From: Avena insularis
Lineage: Eukaryota > Streptophyta > Magnoliopsida > Poales > Poaceae
Assembly (NCBI GenBank): GCA_023614405.1
Contig: CM042685.1
Span: forward strand, 86,976,684-87,040,683
Length of the DNA stretch: 64,000 bases
Reading direction: 5' to 3'
Shown here: in pieces, positions 48,466-58,662 of the stretch
Numbering within the stretch: position 1 is the stretch's first letter
Layout of the letters: every line of letters starts with the position of its first letter
Translations under genes and position numbers: made by a program
The notes under the pieces: generated by a model
What the model saw: the letters and a program-made list of their open reading frames with translations, nothing else
Database searches by the model: none
Told to the model about the DNA's origin: nothing

Positions 48466-49085
48466 TGATGAGTGCATATTTGCATCATGTTTACATTATT
48501 ATTATTGCATTGTAGTGTTAGGATCTTGGTATTTTACGGCGTTCACGTGCACCTTTTATGTTTATTTTCATCAGGATCAGATCAGATGATGGTTACGATG
48601 GACACAATTCTTGAACCAGTTATATTGGAGTCAAAGGAGCCAAAAAAACATAAATTGCTGATCTGGGAAATAATAATAACACCAGAAGAAAACCCGAAGC
48701 AATTGGAGGGTACAGAAGGGTTAACGACCAACTATACGGCGGGAAGAAATATTCTGGTCGTATAGTTACATCCGTATAGTTGGCGCCGACACCGCCTCCT
48801 TAAATAGTTTCACCCTGTGCAACTAGATCAGGGAGACGACATTCATAACACCCAGAAATCGCCGAAACCTCACCTCTAGAAGGCATCTGGAGGGCGAACT
48901 CATCCATCGGGGATCCATCTTCGCCCTACGCAAATCCAGGAGGCTAAGGCATCGATCTTCATCATCAACCGCTGCATCACCACCATATCCATCTATCCCA
49001 TCTACATCTTGTCTAGATCTTGTTGTAATTTCCGTACTCGTTGTGGATTTATACAAGTACTATTCATCTATGATAGATTCCATTA
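48466..49085 (+). repeat. LTR fragment (TGATGAGTGC family), 3'-truncated
   Basis: Matches 40918-41515 from its TGATGAGTGC start, then stops at 49085 where a new LTR-like start (TGTAACATACC) begins. Contains repeated AACTATACGG / CGTATAGTT arms, discussed as a finding. Confidence 0.82.
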
Positions 49086-49700
49086 CTGTAACATACCATC
49101 TTTTGTGTAATATAAATAAAGACATGTTTGAAAATTGCATGCATGCATTACACTTGCACCTTGATTTAATCAAATAAGAACAAACAAAAAACCCTAAATT
49201 TTCTCCCTCTCAAAACAATTCAAATGGTCTTTGTATTTTGAAAACTACCCAAAAGAGTGGATCCCAAACTGACTAAAAGGGTTCCCACATTATCTTAGTA
49301 TGTTTGGACAAGATCTAGTATTTTTGAAATGTTTAAAAATAGAAAAGAATTTGAAAAAATAAACAGAAAAAGGAAAAACAGAAAAGACAAGGTTTTAACA
49401 GAAAAAATATGGAAACCCTAGCTACTGGGCCGCAGCCCAGCTTCTCCTCTCTCTCTCCCCGTCGCTGGCGCACGCAGCAGCAGCTAGAGCCAGCCCACCC
49501 GGGGCCCAAGCGCAGCCTGTCACCGGCCCCGTACCGCTTCGGCCTTCTTTCTCCTCATGTCGTCTTTGACGATGACGAGCAAGTTGCTCGCTGTCACCGG
49601 CAATGTCGTCCGCCGCCGCGCTGTGTCAAGATTCGCGCCGCCACCTACCGATGTCATATTTTTGGAGAAGTGTTCATCGCTAGTCAGCATCTCACTTATT
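49086..49700 (+). repeat. 5' part of a long gypsy-type LTR
   Basis: Begins TGTAACATACC, AT-rich for 300 bp, then a GC-rich block with 'CTGGGCCGCAGCCCAGC' near 49425, the same architecture as the other long LTRs here. It inserted into the LTR fragment on its left. The end is lost where the gene-fragment segment begins, around 49700. The frame 49409-49720 is not a gene. Confidence 0.55.
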
Positions 49701-50845
49701 TACTTAGTAATCTAATTTAACTACTACTGCATTTCTCTGATTGGACATGGATATACACCTTCCGAAAATAACACAACAACTAGAAACAGAATAATGAACG
49801 GATGCTGAAGCAGGTAGGGCATGATCCTGAAGCATGAGGGCTTACGTAGTGGACAACTATAGGTCAAGAAGATCTGGTCAGTGTCATCATTGACACTGGG
49901 CATTACAGGAACTCGTCCATGGAGAATTCCACCTTGAGCTCCCGTCACCATTCATAAATGCCTCAGTCATATGTATCATGCAACCAAAAGGGATAACTGT
50001 GAGATAACAATTGAATGAACTAACTATAGACCATACACAAGGATCAATGTAAGCAGAATTGAGATATATTAGTACATGGAAATGATAGTACCAGTCCAGT
50101 GTGAGATAATGGAGCAAAAAGTTAATACATTAGTAAAAAAGAGAGATGCCAAATAAAATAAACGGAAATGCCACTGCCATTTTTAGTTGTATCACAGGCC
50201 ATTTTTAGTTGTATAACAGATTAGTTAGTAGGAGAAACTATGTCAAAGCAATAAAATTTACTAATGTGCTTGTCACATGATACATACATCAAGCATGAGG
50301 TCATCAAGCATCAGACTCATATATGTTAAAGAAGATAAGTAGGTACCTAACTTCGTGTTGATTCGGTGGATGGGGCAGTAGTTGAAGAAGATCAGGTCTG
50401 CATCATTGTCGACGCCACCTGTTCGAGGTACTCGTCCATGTAGATGACCACCATGCATTTCCACCAGCTTCGGTGAGGAAGAACTGAGATATTACAATTG
50501 AATGTAATAGCTCTGTATGAATTAAATGAATTAAGAACAGTAGATTGTACACAAGGATCAGTGTAAGAAGAATTGGATATATCTGTGCAGAGCAATGACA
50601 CATACTACTATGCAATGTTGCACCAATCAGCAATTGAGAAAATCTAAGAAAAATCTATGTGTTTCTTCATCTTTTAATCCATCATATACTACTATGCTAC
50701 TTTTTTGCAGATGCATTGTCCATATCTACCAACATTTACTAGTAAAAGCTAGGGAAACACTATTTTGAATGGATTAGGTTCTCTAAACACCGTTAATAGT
50801 GCAAGTAATCCGGAATAATCATGCCATGACTTGACAGATTTTAAC
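49701..50845 (-). other. Two diverged copies of an exon-like unit, minus strand
   Basis: On the minus strand, stretches at about 49830-49940 and 50350-50450 share a reading frame: GGILHGRVPVMPSVNDDTDQIF and, in the other copy, GGHLHGRVPRTGGVDNDADLIF, each followed by a Cys-Pro. The second is preceded by an acceptor-like CAG and followed by a donor-like GTTAGG. I do not recognise the protein. The units lie on the same strand as, and downstream of, the MADS and NF-YB fragments. The rest of this stretch is AT-rich without signals. Confidence 0.35.
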
Positions 50846-50907
50846 CTGTTTGAGTTCTGCAAGCTACCGATCTGCTGGCGCAGCTTGGAGGACTCCTGCT
50901 GGTAGTA
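50846..50907 (-). pseudogene. Isolated AGAMOUS-clade MADS-box exon (K-domain start)
   Basis: On the minus strand a 62-bp exon encodes YYQQESSKLRQQIGSLQNSN, preceded by CTTTCAG (acceptor) and followed by GTTAAA (donor). This sequence and the 62-bp length match the exon at the start of the K domain in AGAMOUS-like genes. The MADS domain and later K exons are not visible nearby, so this is a captured or residual exon, not a gene. The open frame and splice sites are intact, suggesting fairly recent origin. An NF-YB fragment lies 460 bp upstream on the same strand. Confidence 0.72.
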
Positions 50908-51365
50908 CTGAAAGTTCGCAATATGATCTAGACAATGAACCTAAAACCACGGCTGTTTCCATCAAAATTATAACTAAATGATAATCGCCTCTACAATTTG
51001 AAGTGGGACATGAGGAATAACAGCAGACTAATAACAAGTCATGGTAAATCTTCTCCAAATGTCACCTCCCTGAATTTGCACTACTAATTGATTTAGTTCT
51101 TGTTTCATTGTCACAGTACACAGTGGAATTCTAGCCTAATATTGTACCCTCATTGGAATTCCAGCCTAACACATTACACAGTGGAATTCCAGCCTAATAG
51201 TAGTTCTTGGGACTACTAGGATGTATACCGACCAATACTATACCCTCAACCTTCCTCTCATCTAACATGCGCATGTAATCTGTGTAAAATTAGCTCGCGT
51301 GTAGCATCAAGGTTAGCACGGAGTAGAGAGGGAGAATAGGGGAATACTGGGAGAGAGGGGAATAC

Positions 51366-51713
51366 CTCCGAGTAGAGCTTGAGGGGCTCGACATAGTCCT
51401 CGAAGCCAGGTGTGCTCATGGACTAGATCAGGTCGTCCTCACTCATGGTCTTTCGCTTCTCCTTCACGCACCTGTGGCTCGCTCTACGCTCAAGAATCAC
51501 ACACAGCGAATTCGTACTGAGTGATTATTTTGTACCTGGGGCAAGTGCAGTGATCAGAGAGAGGGGAGGAGGCACTAACTCGCTGGTGAGTGGAGATGAA
51601 GATGATGGAATCCTTCGCGTCCTTGGCATGCCGCGACATAGTCTGTTCTCCGGAACACCGCGATGCATGATGCACCCGATGTTGGCGATCGGCAGGAACC
51701 ACTCCTGCTCCTT
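51366..51713 (-). pseudogene. NF-YB (HAP3) histone-fold pseudogene fragment
   Basis: Minus strand, two pieces. The first (51713 down to about 51577) reads EQEWFLPIANIGCIMHRGVPEN, then after a frameshift near 51640 SRHAKDAKDSIIFISTHQ. This matches the NF-YB pattern FLPIANIGRIM..GVPENGKIAKDAKES with a small internal loss. The second (about 51475 down to 51366) reads RCVKEKRKTMSEDDLI, a stop (TAG, 51423-51425) where the family has Trp, then SMSTPGFEDYVEPLKLY, ending at a donor-like GTATT. NF-YB is the histone-fold subunit of the CCAAT-binding NF-Y complex. The break between pieces fits a known intron place, but could also be an insertion. It is not functional. Confidence 0.8.
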
Positions 51714-52260
51714 TTACCCGTGATGATGGATGCATGGGAGAAATCCCGTGAGGGGATATGTGGCTCGAGGGTGAGGGGGATGGGGCTCGAGGGTGAGGTA
51801 GGGCATTGTCACAGAGGGGAGGAGAGGGATGGGGCGGCAGGGAAGTGAGGTATCTTGGCGCGACATTATGGATTGGATCTGGGAGGCAGATGGGGCGGCG
51901 GTGGGTTGGAAGGGATAGGGTAGCCGGTGGCTCAATCTGGATCGGAGCGGAGGGGACGGGTAGGGGTTAGGGTCTGGTCGGGGAAGGGGATGGGGGTCTC
52001 CGAAATAGTGGAAGCCAGAGCAATGCAGGCGGAGAAGGAACTGGAGGCGGACATGTGGGTATCGGGGGAGGAGTGTATAGGGTTTGAGGAAATGTGTGGA
52101 GGGGAGCGGTTTGGGTTGTGTTATCCGTGTGGCATCAAAAGATTCGCCAAAATACCCATGGGTATTTTTGTGGTGTACTACTAATTTGCGGGTGTTCTGG
52201 TCATTTTAAATAAAACTAGGGGAGGGCAAGGGGGAGGCGGGAGAAATTTTTGGGCATTGG
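51714..52260 (-). other. GC-rich flank upstream of NF-YB fragment
   Basis: Purine-rich on the plus strand (CT-rich on the minus strand), with GAGGGTGAGG repeats. It may be the captured 5' leader/promoter of the NF-YB fragment. Frames 51714-51935 and 51927-52184 are compositional. Confidence 0.4.
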
Positions 52261-52359
52261 ATGCTAGTCACATCGACGGCCGAGATCTGCTTGTTGGGGT
52301 GATCCATGGGTACGCAAATTATGTCTTCTGATTTGTTGTCTCTAAATCGCGATCTTAGG

Positions 52360-53812
52360 AGGTTTTGGGGTTATGTCATTCCCGTTGCATAGCTCCTATA
52401 AATGAGCTTATACTTTGCACATACATCCATCTTGGGATGGCGAACAATGTTGTAGTAGGAAGTTTTCCTTTTTGATGCACGGAAAATCCATTTTCCATTT
52501 TTTGAGCGCAAAAAACGGGTTATTTTGTGAAGCAACCACCAAATGACAGTTTTAGAAGGGTACGACCCCATTTTTCAAAAATAGTACATGGACAATGTCT
52601 CAACCGGGGTATCCCAAACCTTTTCGTCCACCCCTGGCAAAAAAGAAAAATTCATGTCGAATTGGTAGGAGGTGGGTCCTATTTTAACTACAAGTACATT
52701 ATCTAATGCCCATGATTTTTTGCAAAAATGATTTTTAGACTCACAATATGCTATTTCTTCAGAGATCCAATGCAAGTTTAGAAAGTCTCGGCCCCTAGCT
52801 AAGAACCTTAGTGCCCACCATTTTGACCATTGTTTGAAACGGGCATAAAAATTTCAAAAATGGTCCGAACTATGTGGAACCTTCGCGTGGTGTCATGTTA
52901 TGTGACATAGTTCCAAGGAAAAATATCAAACTTGGTAAATTGATTGCGTATCAAAAAACCTTCTCAAAAATGACCTATCATATTTGAGGTTTCATGGCTT
53001 TCTGGTCAAATGGCCAATATTATTTGCTAGATTTAGGGCATAGTTTGTGATAATGTGCTTGTATTGTGCACGCATGTGCATATTTATATGGCGAACAATG
53101 TTGCAGGAGGAAGTTTTCGTTTTCGACAGACGGAAAATCCATTTTCCATTTTTCGAGCGCAAAACGGGACGTTTTGTGAAGAAGCCACCAAATGAGAGTT
53201 TTAGAATGGTACCACCCCATTTTTCAAAAATAGTATCCCACCTTACATGGACAATGTATCAACTATGGTATCTCAAACCTTTACGTCCACCCCTAGCAAA
53301 AAAGACAATTTCTTGTCGAATCGGTAGGAGGTGGCTCTGATTTGAACTACAGATACATTATCTGATGCCCATGATTTTTTGCAAAAATGATTTTTAGACT
53401 CACAATATGCTATTTCTTCAGAGATCCAATGCAAGTTCAGTGAGGCTCAGTCCCTAGCTAAGAACCTTCGTGCCCGCCGTTTTGACCATTGTTTGAAACG
53501 GGCATAAAGTTTTCAAAAACGGTCTGAACTATGTGAAACCTTCGTGTGGCATCATGTTATGTGACATAGTTCCAAGGAAAAATTTCAAACTTGGTAAATT
53601 GATTGCGTCTTGAAAAAAACTTCTCAACAATGACCTATCATGTCTGGGGTTTCATGGCTTTTGGGTCAAATGGCCAATATTATTGCTAGATTTAGGGCAT
53701 AGTTCGTGATAATGTACCCGTATTGTGCACGCGTGTGCATCTTGGTAAGGCGAACACTGTTACAGAAGGAAGTTTTTCTTTTCGACAGACAAAAAATCCG
53801 TTTTCATCACCT
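52360..53812. repeat. Tandem array, ~657-bp unit, left part
   Basis: A unit with GTTGCAGGAGGAAGTTTTC, ATCCATTTTCCATTTTT(C)GAGCGC, GCCCATGATTTTTTGCAAAA and TTTGAAACGGGCATAAA repeats with anchors at 52445, 53101 and 53760 (656 and 659 bp apart). The third unit is cut at about 53812 by the LINE and resumes at 57896. Short minus-strand ORFs recur in each unit and are not considered genes. Confidence 0.85.
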
Positions 53813-54705
53813 AAACGAGCCCATCTGGCTGTACATCTCTTCCTCCAATAGTCTTGTTTGCAAAGTAACAGATGCCCCAACCTTAAAGATCTATGCTCCT
53901 CAAAATTGTCCAACATAAGCACAATGTTATTACAATTGTCTATAAGACGACTGAGGAGAGAGATAATAGTGCTCCACTTTTTCAGGCCTTTTCTAAGTAA
54001 TTTAAATTTGGCCAAAATACACTTTGCAGCATCACCTGGACAATTTATTTCCCAAATGGTCTTGACAACCTCTAAGAATCCGGGCATTCTAATCCAGTGA
54101 TTTTCAAAACAAAAAAATCGCTTTGGGTATAAATGTACCAATAGACACAACACATGGCACATGGTCTAAGGTGGGTCTTGCTAATGGGTTCACAAGTGTA
54201 TTAGGAAATTTTAGAATCCAACCGTGGAGGTAAAGAACCAATCCAATTGTACAAGAAAAGGATCAACTTGCATATTACTCCAAGTGAATGAACGACCTTT
54301 GATTGGGAGCTCAATTAATCCCAAATAACTTATGATCTCATTAAAAGTAGAAATGTCTGTCATATTGGCTCCATCTCTGTTTCGGTTTTCAGCAAAATGA
54401 TAAAAGTTGAAGTCTCTAACAAGGATCCAAAGAGCATCATCTGGAATGTTAAGGTGAAACAACCATGCTACAAAATTTTCCCTGTCAATGCCATCACAGG
54501 GCCCATATACATTGACCAAGACAAAAGATTCTGCAGAGATGTTGGAAGTGAAGTTTACTACCAAGCCAAAACTCTCCTCTAGAAAGACCTGTCCAGCAAA
54601 TCAGTTACTGACCCATAAAACAAGTAATCCCTCGGAGACACCATCAGAGGGCACATAGGTGAAAGCATCAAAACGACGTGGAGCAAATTGTTTAATGAAC
54701 CGTTA
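53813..54705 (-). pseudogene. LINE 5' half, inverted: endonuclease and linker
   Basis: Minus-strand reading from 54705 gives QFAPRRFDAFTYVPSDGV, then an APE-type endonuclease: ESFVLVNVYGPCDG, WILVRDFNFYHFAENRNRDG (the usual GDFN is RDFN here) and LPIKGRSFTWSNMQ. It continues into the endonuclease-RT linker (PGDAAKCILAKFKLLRKGLK, DYWRKRCTARWARLGDEN), which ends at the left border. Stops and a frameshift are present. Orientation is opposite to the RT that follows. Confidence 0.85.
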
Positions 54706-56462
54706 ATCTTCAGAGTATCAATGATTCTTTTATCACTTGGATTCCTAAAACCCTCTCTCCGGAAGGACCTAATGACTTTAGGCCTATCTGATTGCTAAAT
54801 ATTTGCTTGAAACTACTCACAAATTGCTTGCCAATCGTTTACAAGAGAGAATTCTGGAATTAGTTCATATCAATCAGTATAGCTTCCTGCAATTTAGAAA
54901 TATCCAAGATTGTGTGGGTTGCGCTTATGAATATATTCATCAGTGCAAACAAAGTGGAGAAGCAACAGTGATTCTCAATCTTGACTTCGCCAAAGCTTTT
55001 GACATGGTCGAGAATGCTGCAATTAGAAGGGTTTTTGAATGTTGGGGTTTCGATCCTCGATGGCTAGATTGGTTGGACATGATTATGTCTAAAGGCACCT
55101 CCTCAGTCCTACTCAATGGAGTGTTGGGTAAGAAATTTTTCTGTAAGCGAGGAGTTCGGCAAGGAAATCCATTATCCCCCATTTTATTTCTGAGTGTATC
55201 TAAACTCCTTCAGCCATGGTCAACCATTTATTTCAAGATGGGGAACTACATGCACCACTCAACATCCCAAATAGTGATTCCCCATTATTCAATACGCGGA
55301 TGATAAGCTCCTTGTCTTACAAGAATGTCTGATTCAGTTATCTGCACTAAAAAATTTGATTAAGACCTTTGCACAAGCCACTGGACTGAGAGTAAATTAT
55401 GCCAAGTCTTCTCTTTATTCGGTTAACATAGCTGAGCAACATTTGGAGACTTTGGCAATTGTGTTTGGATGAACTACTAGACGTTTGCCCTTCACTTACT
55501 TGGGTTTGCCGCTAGGTATGACAAAACCGACGATCCAATATCTCTCTCCACTAGTTGGGTTGGTTGAAAGAAGGCTTAATGCTAGTGCTCGCTTCCTCAA
55601 TTATGGAGGGCGACTAGAGTTTGTAAAATCTGTACTCGCTACGCTCCCCAACTTCTTTATGTGATCTCTTAAGCTCTATAAAACCATCATCAAGATCTGC
55701 AATAGAGCTCAAAGGCATTGCATGTGGGCTAAAGAAGAAGATTCTTCCTCTTTAAATGCTTTGGCAACTTGGTCCATGGTGTGCCGACCTAAAAAATTTG
55801 GTGCCTTAGGTGTTCTTAACTTGGAACTTTAGAATAAGGCTTTAATTTTAAATCAGCTGCACAAATTCTATGAGAAAGAGAATACCCCCTAGATAAAATT
55901 GGTTTGGTCTCACTATGATGAAGGTGCTCCCCATGCTCAGTCTAAACACGGATCGTTTTGGTGGTGAGATATTTTCAGTTTGATTGGGGAGTACAGAAGC
56001 ATTTCGAAATGCAGAGTGGGTGATGGCACCTCTGTACTTTTTTGAAAAGATTTTTGGCAAGACAATGTAAATTTAAGCGAAAAATTCCCTAGACTCTACT
56101 CCTTTGTATTGGAGGAAGATATAACAGTTGCTAAATTTTCGTTGACTGTCCTCAGTTCAAGTTTTGGTCTGCCACTATCAGTTGAAGCATACCAAGAATA
56201 TAAGCATGTTTTTCTTATAATGAATGAGACCCATTTGGTGGAAGGTGCTATTGATAAGAGGCCATTTACATGGGGAAGCAAATTTACTCCCTCTCGGTTC
56301 TATGGTTTCATGTTTGAATAGCTTCCACAATATGGTGCCTTAAATTCAATTTGGAAATCAAAAACACTTCCAAAACTGAAAGTTTTTTCGTGGTTGCTGA
56401 TGGTTGATCGTCGTAATTGTTATATGTTGATCCAAATTCTACAAAGTATAGGCCAACTTCTG
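54706..56462 (+). pseudogene. LINE 3' half: reverse transcriptase and zf-RVT region
   Basis: Plus strand. The start near 54706 gives SINDSFITWIPKTLSPEGPN, then RT motifs ANRLQERILELV, LDFAKAFDMVENAAIRR, RGVRQGNPLSPILF and, after a frameshift near 55230, YADD at 55293-55304. The C-terminal domain continues (RLPFTYLGLPLG, NYGGRLEFVKSVL, then FTWGSKFTPSRFYGFMFE and PKLKVFSWLLMVDRRN) with several stops, and ends about 56462 before the zinc-binding tail is complete. Read together with 53813-54705 it is one LINE with its 5' half inverted. Confidence 0.87.
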
Positions 56463-56499
56463 ACGAGTGGAGCGAGGCCCGTCGCCGGAGGCTTGGGTT

Positions 56500-57895
56500 A
56501 TACCACTTGATTATACCAAATCTCAGTTTTACTTGCAAGTTTTATTATTTTATTTATTTATCAAAATTCTTTATTGCTTTTACTTAGTGACTTGTAAAAT
56601 TTGGGGAGATATTATAGGTAGCATAAATAGCATAAAACGTGGCCTAAGTTAGTTAAAACTAGATGTCAAAATGAGGCATGGGATTAGATTTGGATAAGTC
56701 ACACTTGATTTGCACCCCTCATTAGTGATTACCCCCAACTTAGTGGCTAGTTCTAAGCATAAAACTTGATCACTTTAGATGGGAATACTTGGTGAAATGA
56801 TTATGAAAACCTTAGAATGATGAATCATTCTAATGAAATGTTTTGACATGTGTTATGCACACCAGATGATTTGATGATGAAAATGTTTAGGCATGAGCCT
56901 TAGCCCTTATATAAAAACTGATAGTTAGGTTCAGATGCAATACCATTCCAATTTTTCCGTACAACCACAATACCCGAATTTGGATAGGGCTTGACTAGAA
57001 GTTTATATCTTAGTATGGGTTCCCTTGTAGAAGAGGTTTGAGCGGAGACTACCTCATGATGAATGTCCACCTGTGCAGTTTCCAAGATGACAGATGGTCA
57101 TGGTTGGGAGGCCAAACTCATAGGGGGGGTGCCTATACTAGGGTGTGTAATTGAAAGGTTAGGATTGATTATCCGCATACTGAGTATGGTGATTCGGTAT
57201 TGTTCCTGACGGATGTATTGAATGTTGTGGTGAAAGTGTACCACCTCTGCAGAGTGTCAAACTATTCGAATAGTCGCGTCCGCGGTTATGGACAGTTGGA
57301 GTGGTCATACTGTTTTGTCATTAGATATTTTCAAAATGACTTGTGAAATGAATTATGACTTTGACTTGACCACAATAGAGTTGTGACATGAAAACTAAGT
57401 TCCCACTTAGGTGTTGTAAAACTTTAAGTTAGTTTTCTTTACTTCTAAACTTAGTTAGAGATAAACCTGGCTTTTTGCAAATAAACCTAGAGCTTAAGGT
57501 TCCTACTTGAACCACTTTACTTGTTAGTGATAGTTTGCGAGTACTTAAAGAGTACTCATGGATTTGTCCCTGGCTATTCCTATGGCCAGACTATGATAAG
57601 GACTACCAGGATGATGGACAGCAGGAAGTCTATGATAACTAGGATCATCTCCCATCGTCAGCATTTCATGTGACCCTGAAGATGAAGCTTCGACCATGCT
57701 ACCCTTATTATTATTCCGCTACATTGATTTTATTAAGACTGGATCTTGATATCCTTTATTTTTAAGACCTTTATTATGGTTTGTAATGGATGATGAACTA
57801 TGGTACCAATCTGTTATGTCTTGCCAAAATGGTAATCCTAGGATTGCGATGTATGGCATAACATGCATCTGGGATTAAAAATCCGGGTGTTGACA
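56500..57895 (+). repeat. LTR fragment of element B's family (3' part)
   Basis: Homologous to 34590-35924, ending AATCCGGGTGTTGACA at 57895. Only the last ~1.4 kb of a ~3.9-kb LTR is present, joined to the LINE on the left and to the 657-bp array on the right. Clearly diverged from the element B copy. Confidence 0.82.
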
Positions 57896-58662
57896 GTCTG
57901 ATTTGAACTACAGGTACATTATCTGATGCCCTTAATTTTTTGCAAAAATGATTTTTAAACTCACAATATGCTATTTCTTCAGAGATCCAATGCAAGTTTA
58001 GCGAGGCTCAGCCCCTAGCTAAGAACCTTCGTGCCCTCTATTTTGACCATTGTTTGAAACGGGCATAAAAAATTCAAAAACGGTCCGAACTATGTGAAAC
58101 CTTCGCGTGGCGTCATGTTATGTGACATGGTTCCAAGGAAAAATATCAAACTTGGTAAATTATTGCGTCTCAAAAATGACCTATCATGTATGAGGTTTCA
58201 TGGCTTTCGAGTCAAATGGCCAATGTTATGGCTAGAATCAGGACATAGTTTGTGATAATGTGCCCGTATTATGCACGTGTCTATATCTTGGGATGGAGAA
58301 CAATGTTGCAGGAGGAAGTTTTCCTTTTCGACACACGAAAAATCCATTTTGCATTTTCCGAGTGCAAAAAATGGGTCGTTTTGTGAAGCAACCACCAAAT
58401 GAAAGTTTCAAAATGTTACCACTCCATTTTCAAAAATAATAGGCCACATTAGATGGACAAATGTCCCAGCTACGGTATCTCATACCTTTCCATACACCCT
58501 TCGCGAAAAAGACAAATTCCTACCGAATCGGTAGAAAGTGCGTCCGATTTGAACTACAAGTACATTATCTGATGCCCATTATTTTCTGAAAAAATGATTT
58601 TTAGACTCACAATATACTATTTTATCATAGATCCAATACAATTTTAGTAAGACTCAAGGCCC
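57896..58662. repeat. Tandem array, ~657-bp unit, right part
   Basis: Resumes the third unit (TGATTTGAACTACAGGTACATTATC, cf. 53339) and runs through most of a fourth (anchor 58303), ending about 58662 at the next LTR. About 190 bp of the third unit is missing between 53812 and 57896. Confidence 0.82.

Noticed and set aside
56284..56300. ACTCCCTC-like start of a Stowaway MITE
   Set aside because: It is part of the LINE C-terminal frame (FTPSRFYG) and lacks TA duplication and inverted ends.
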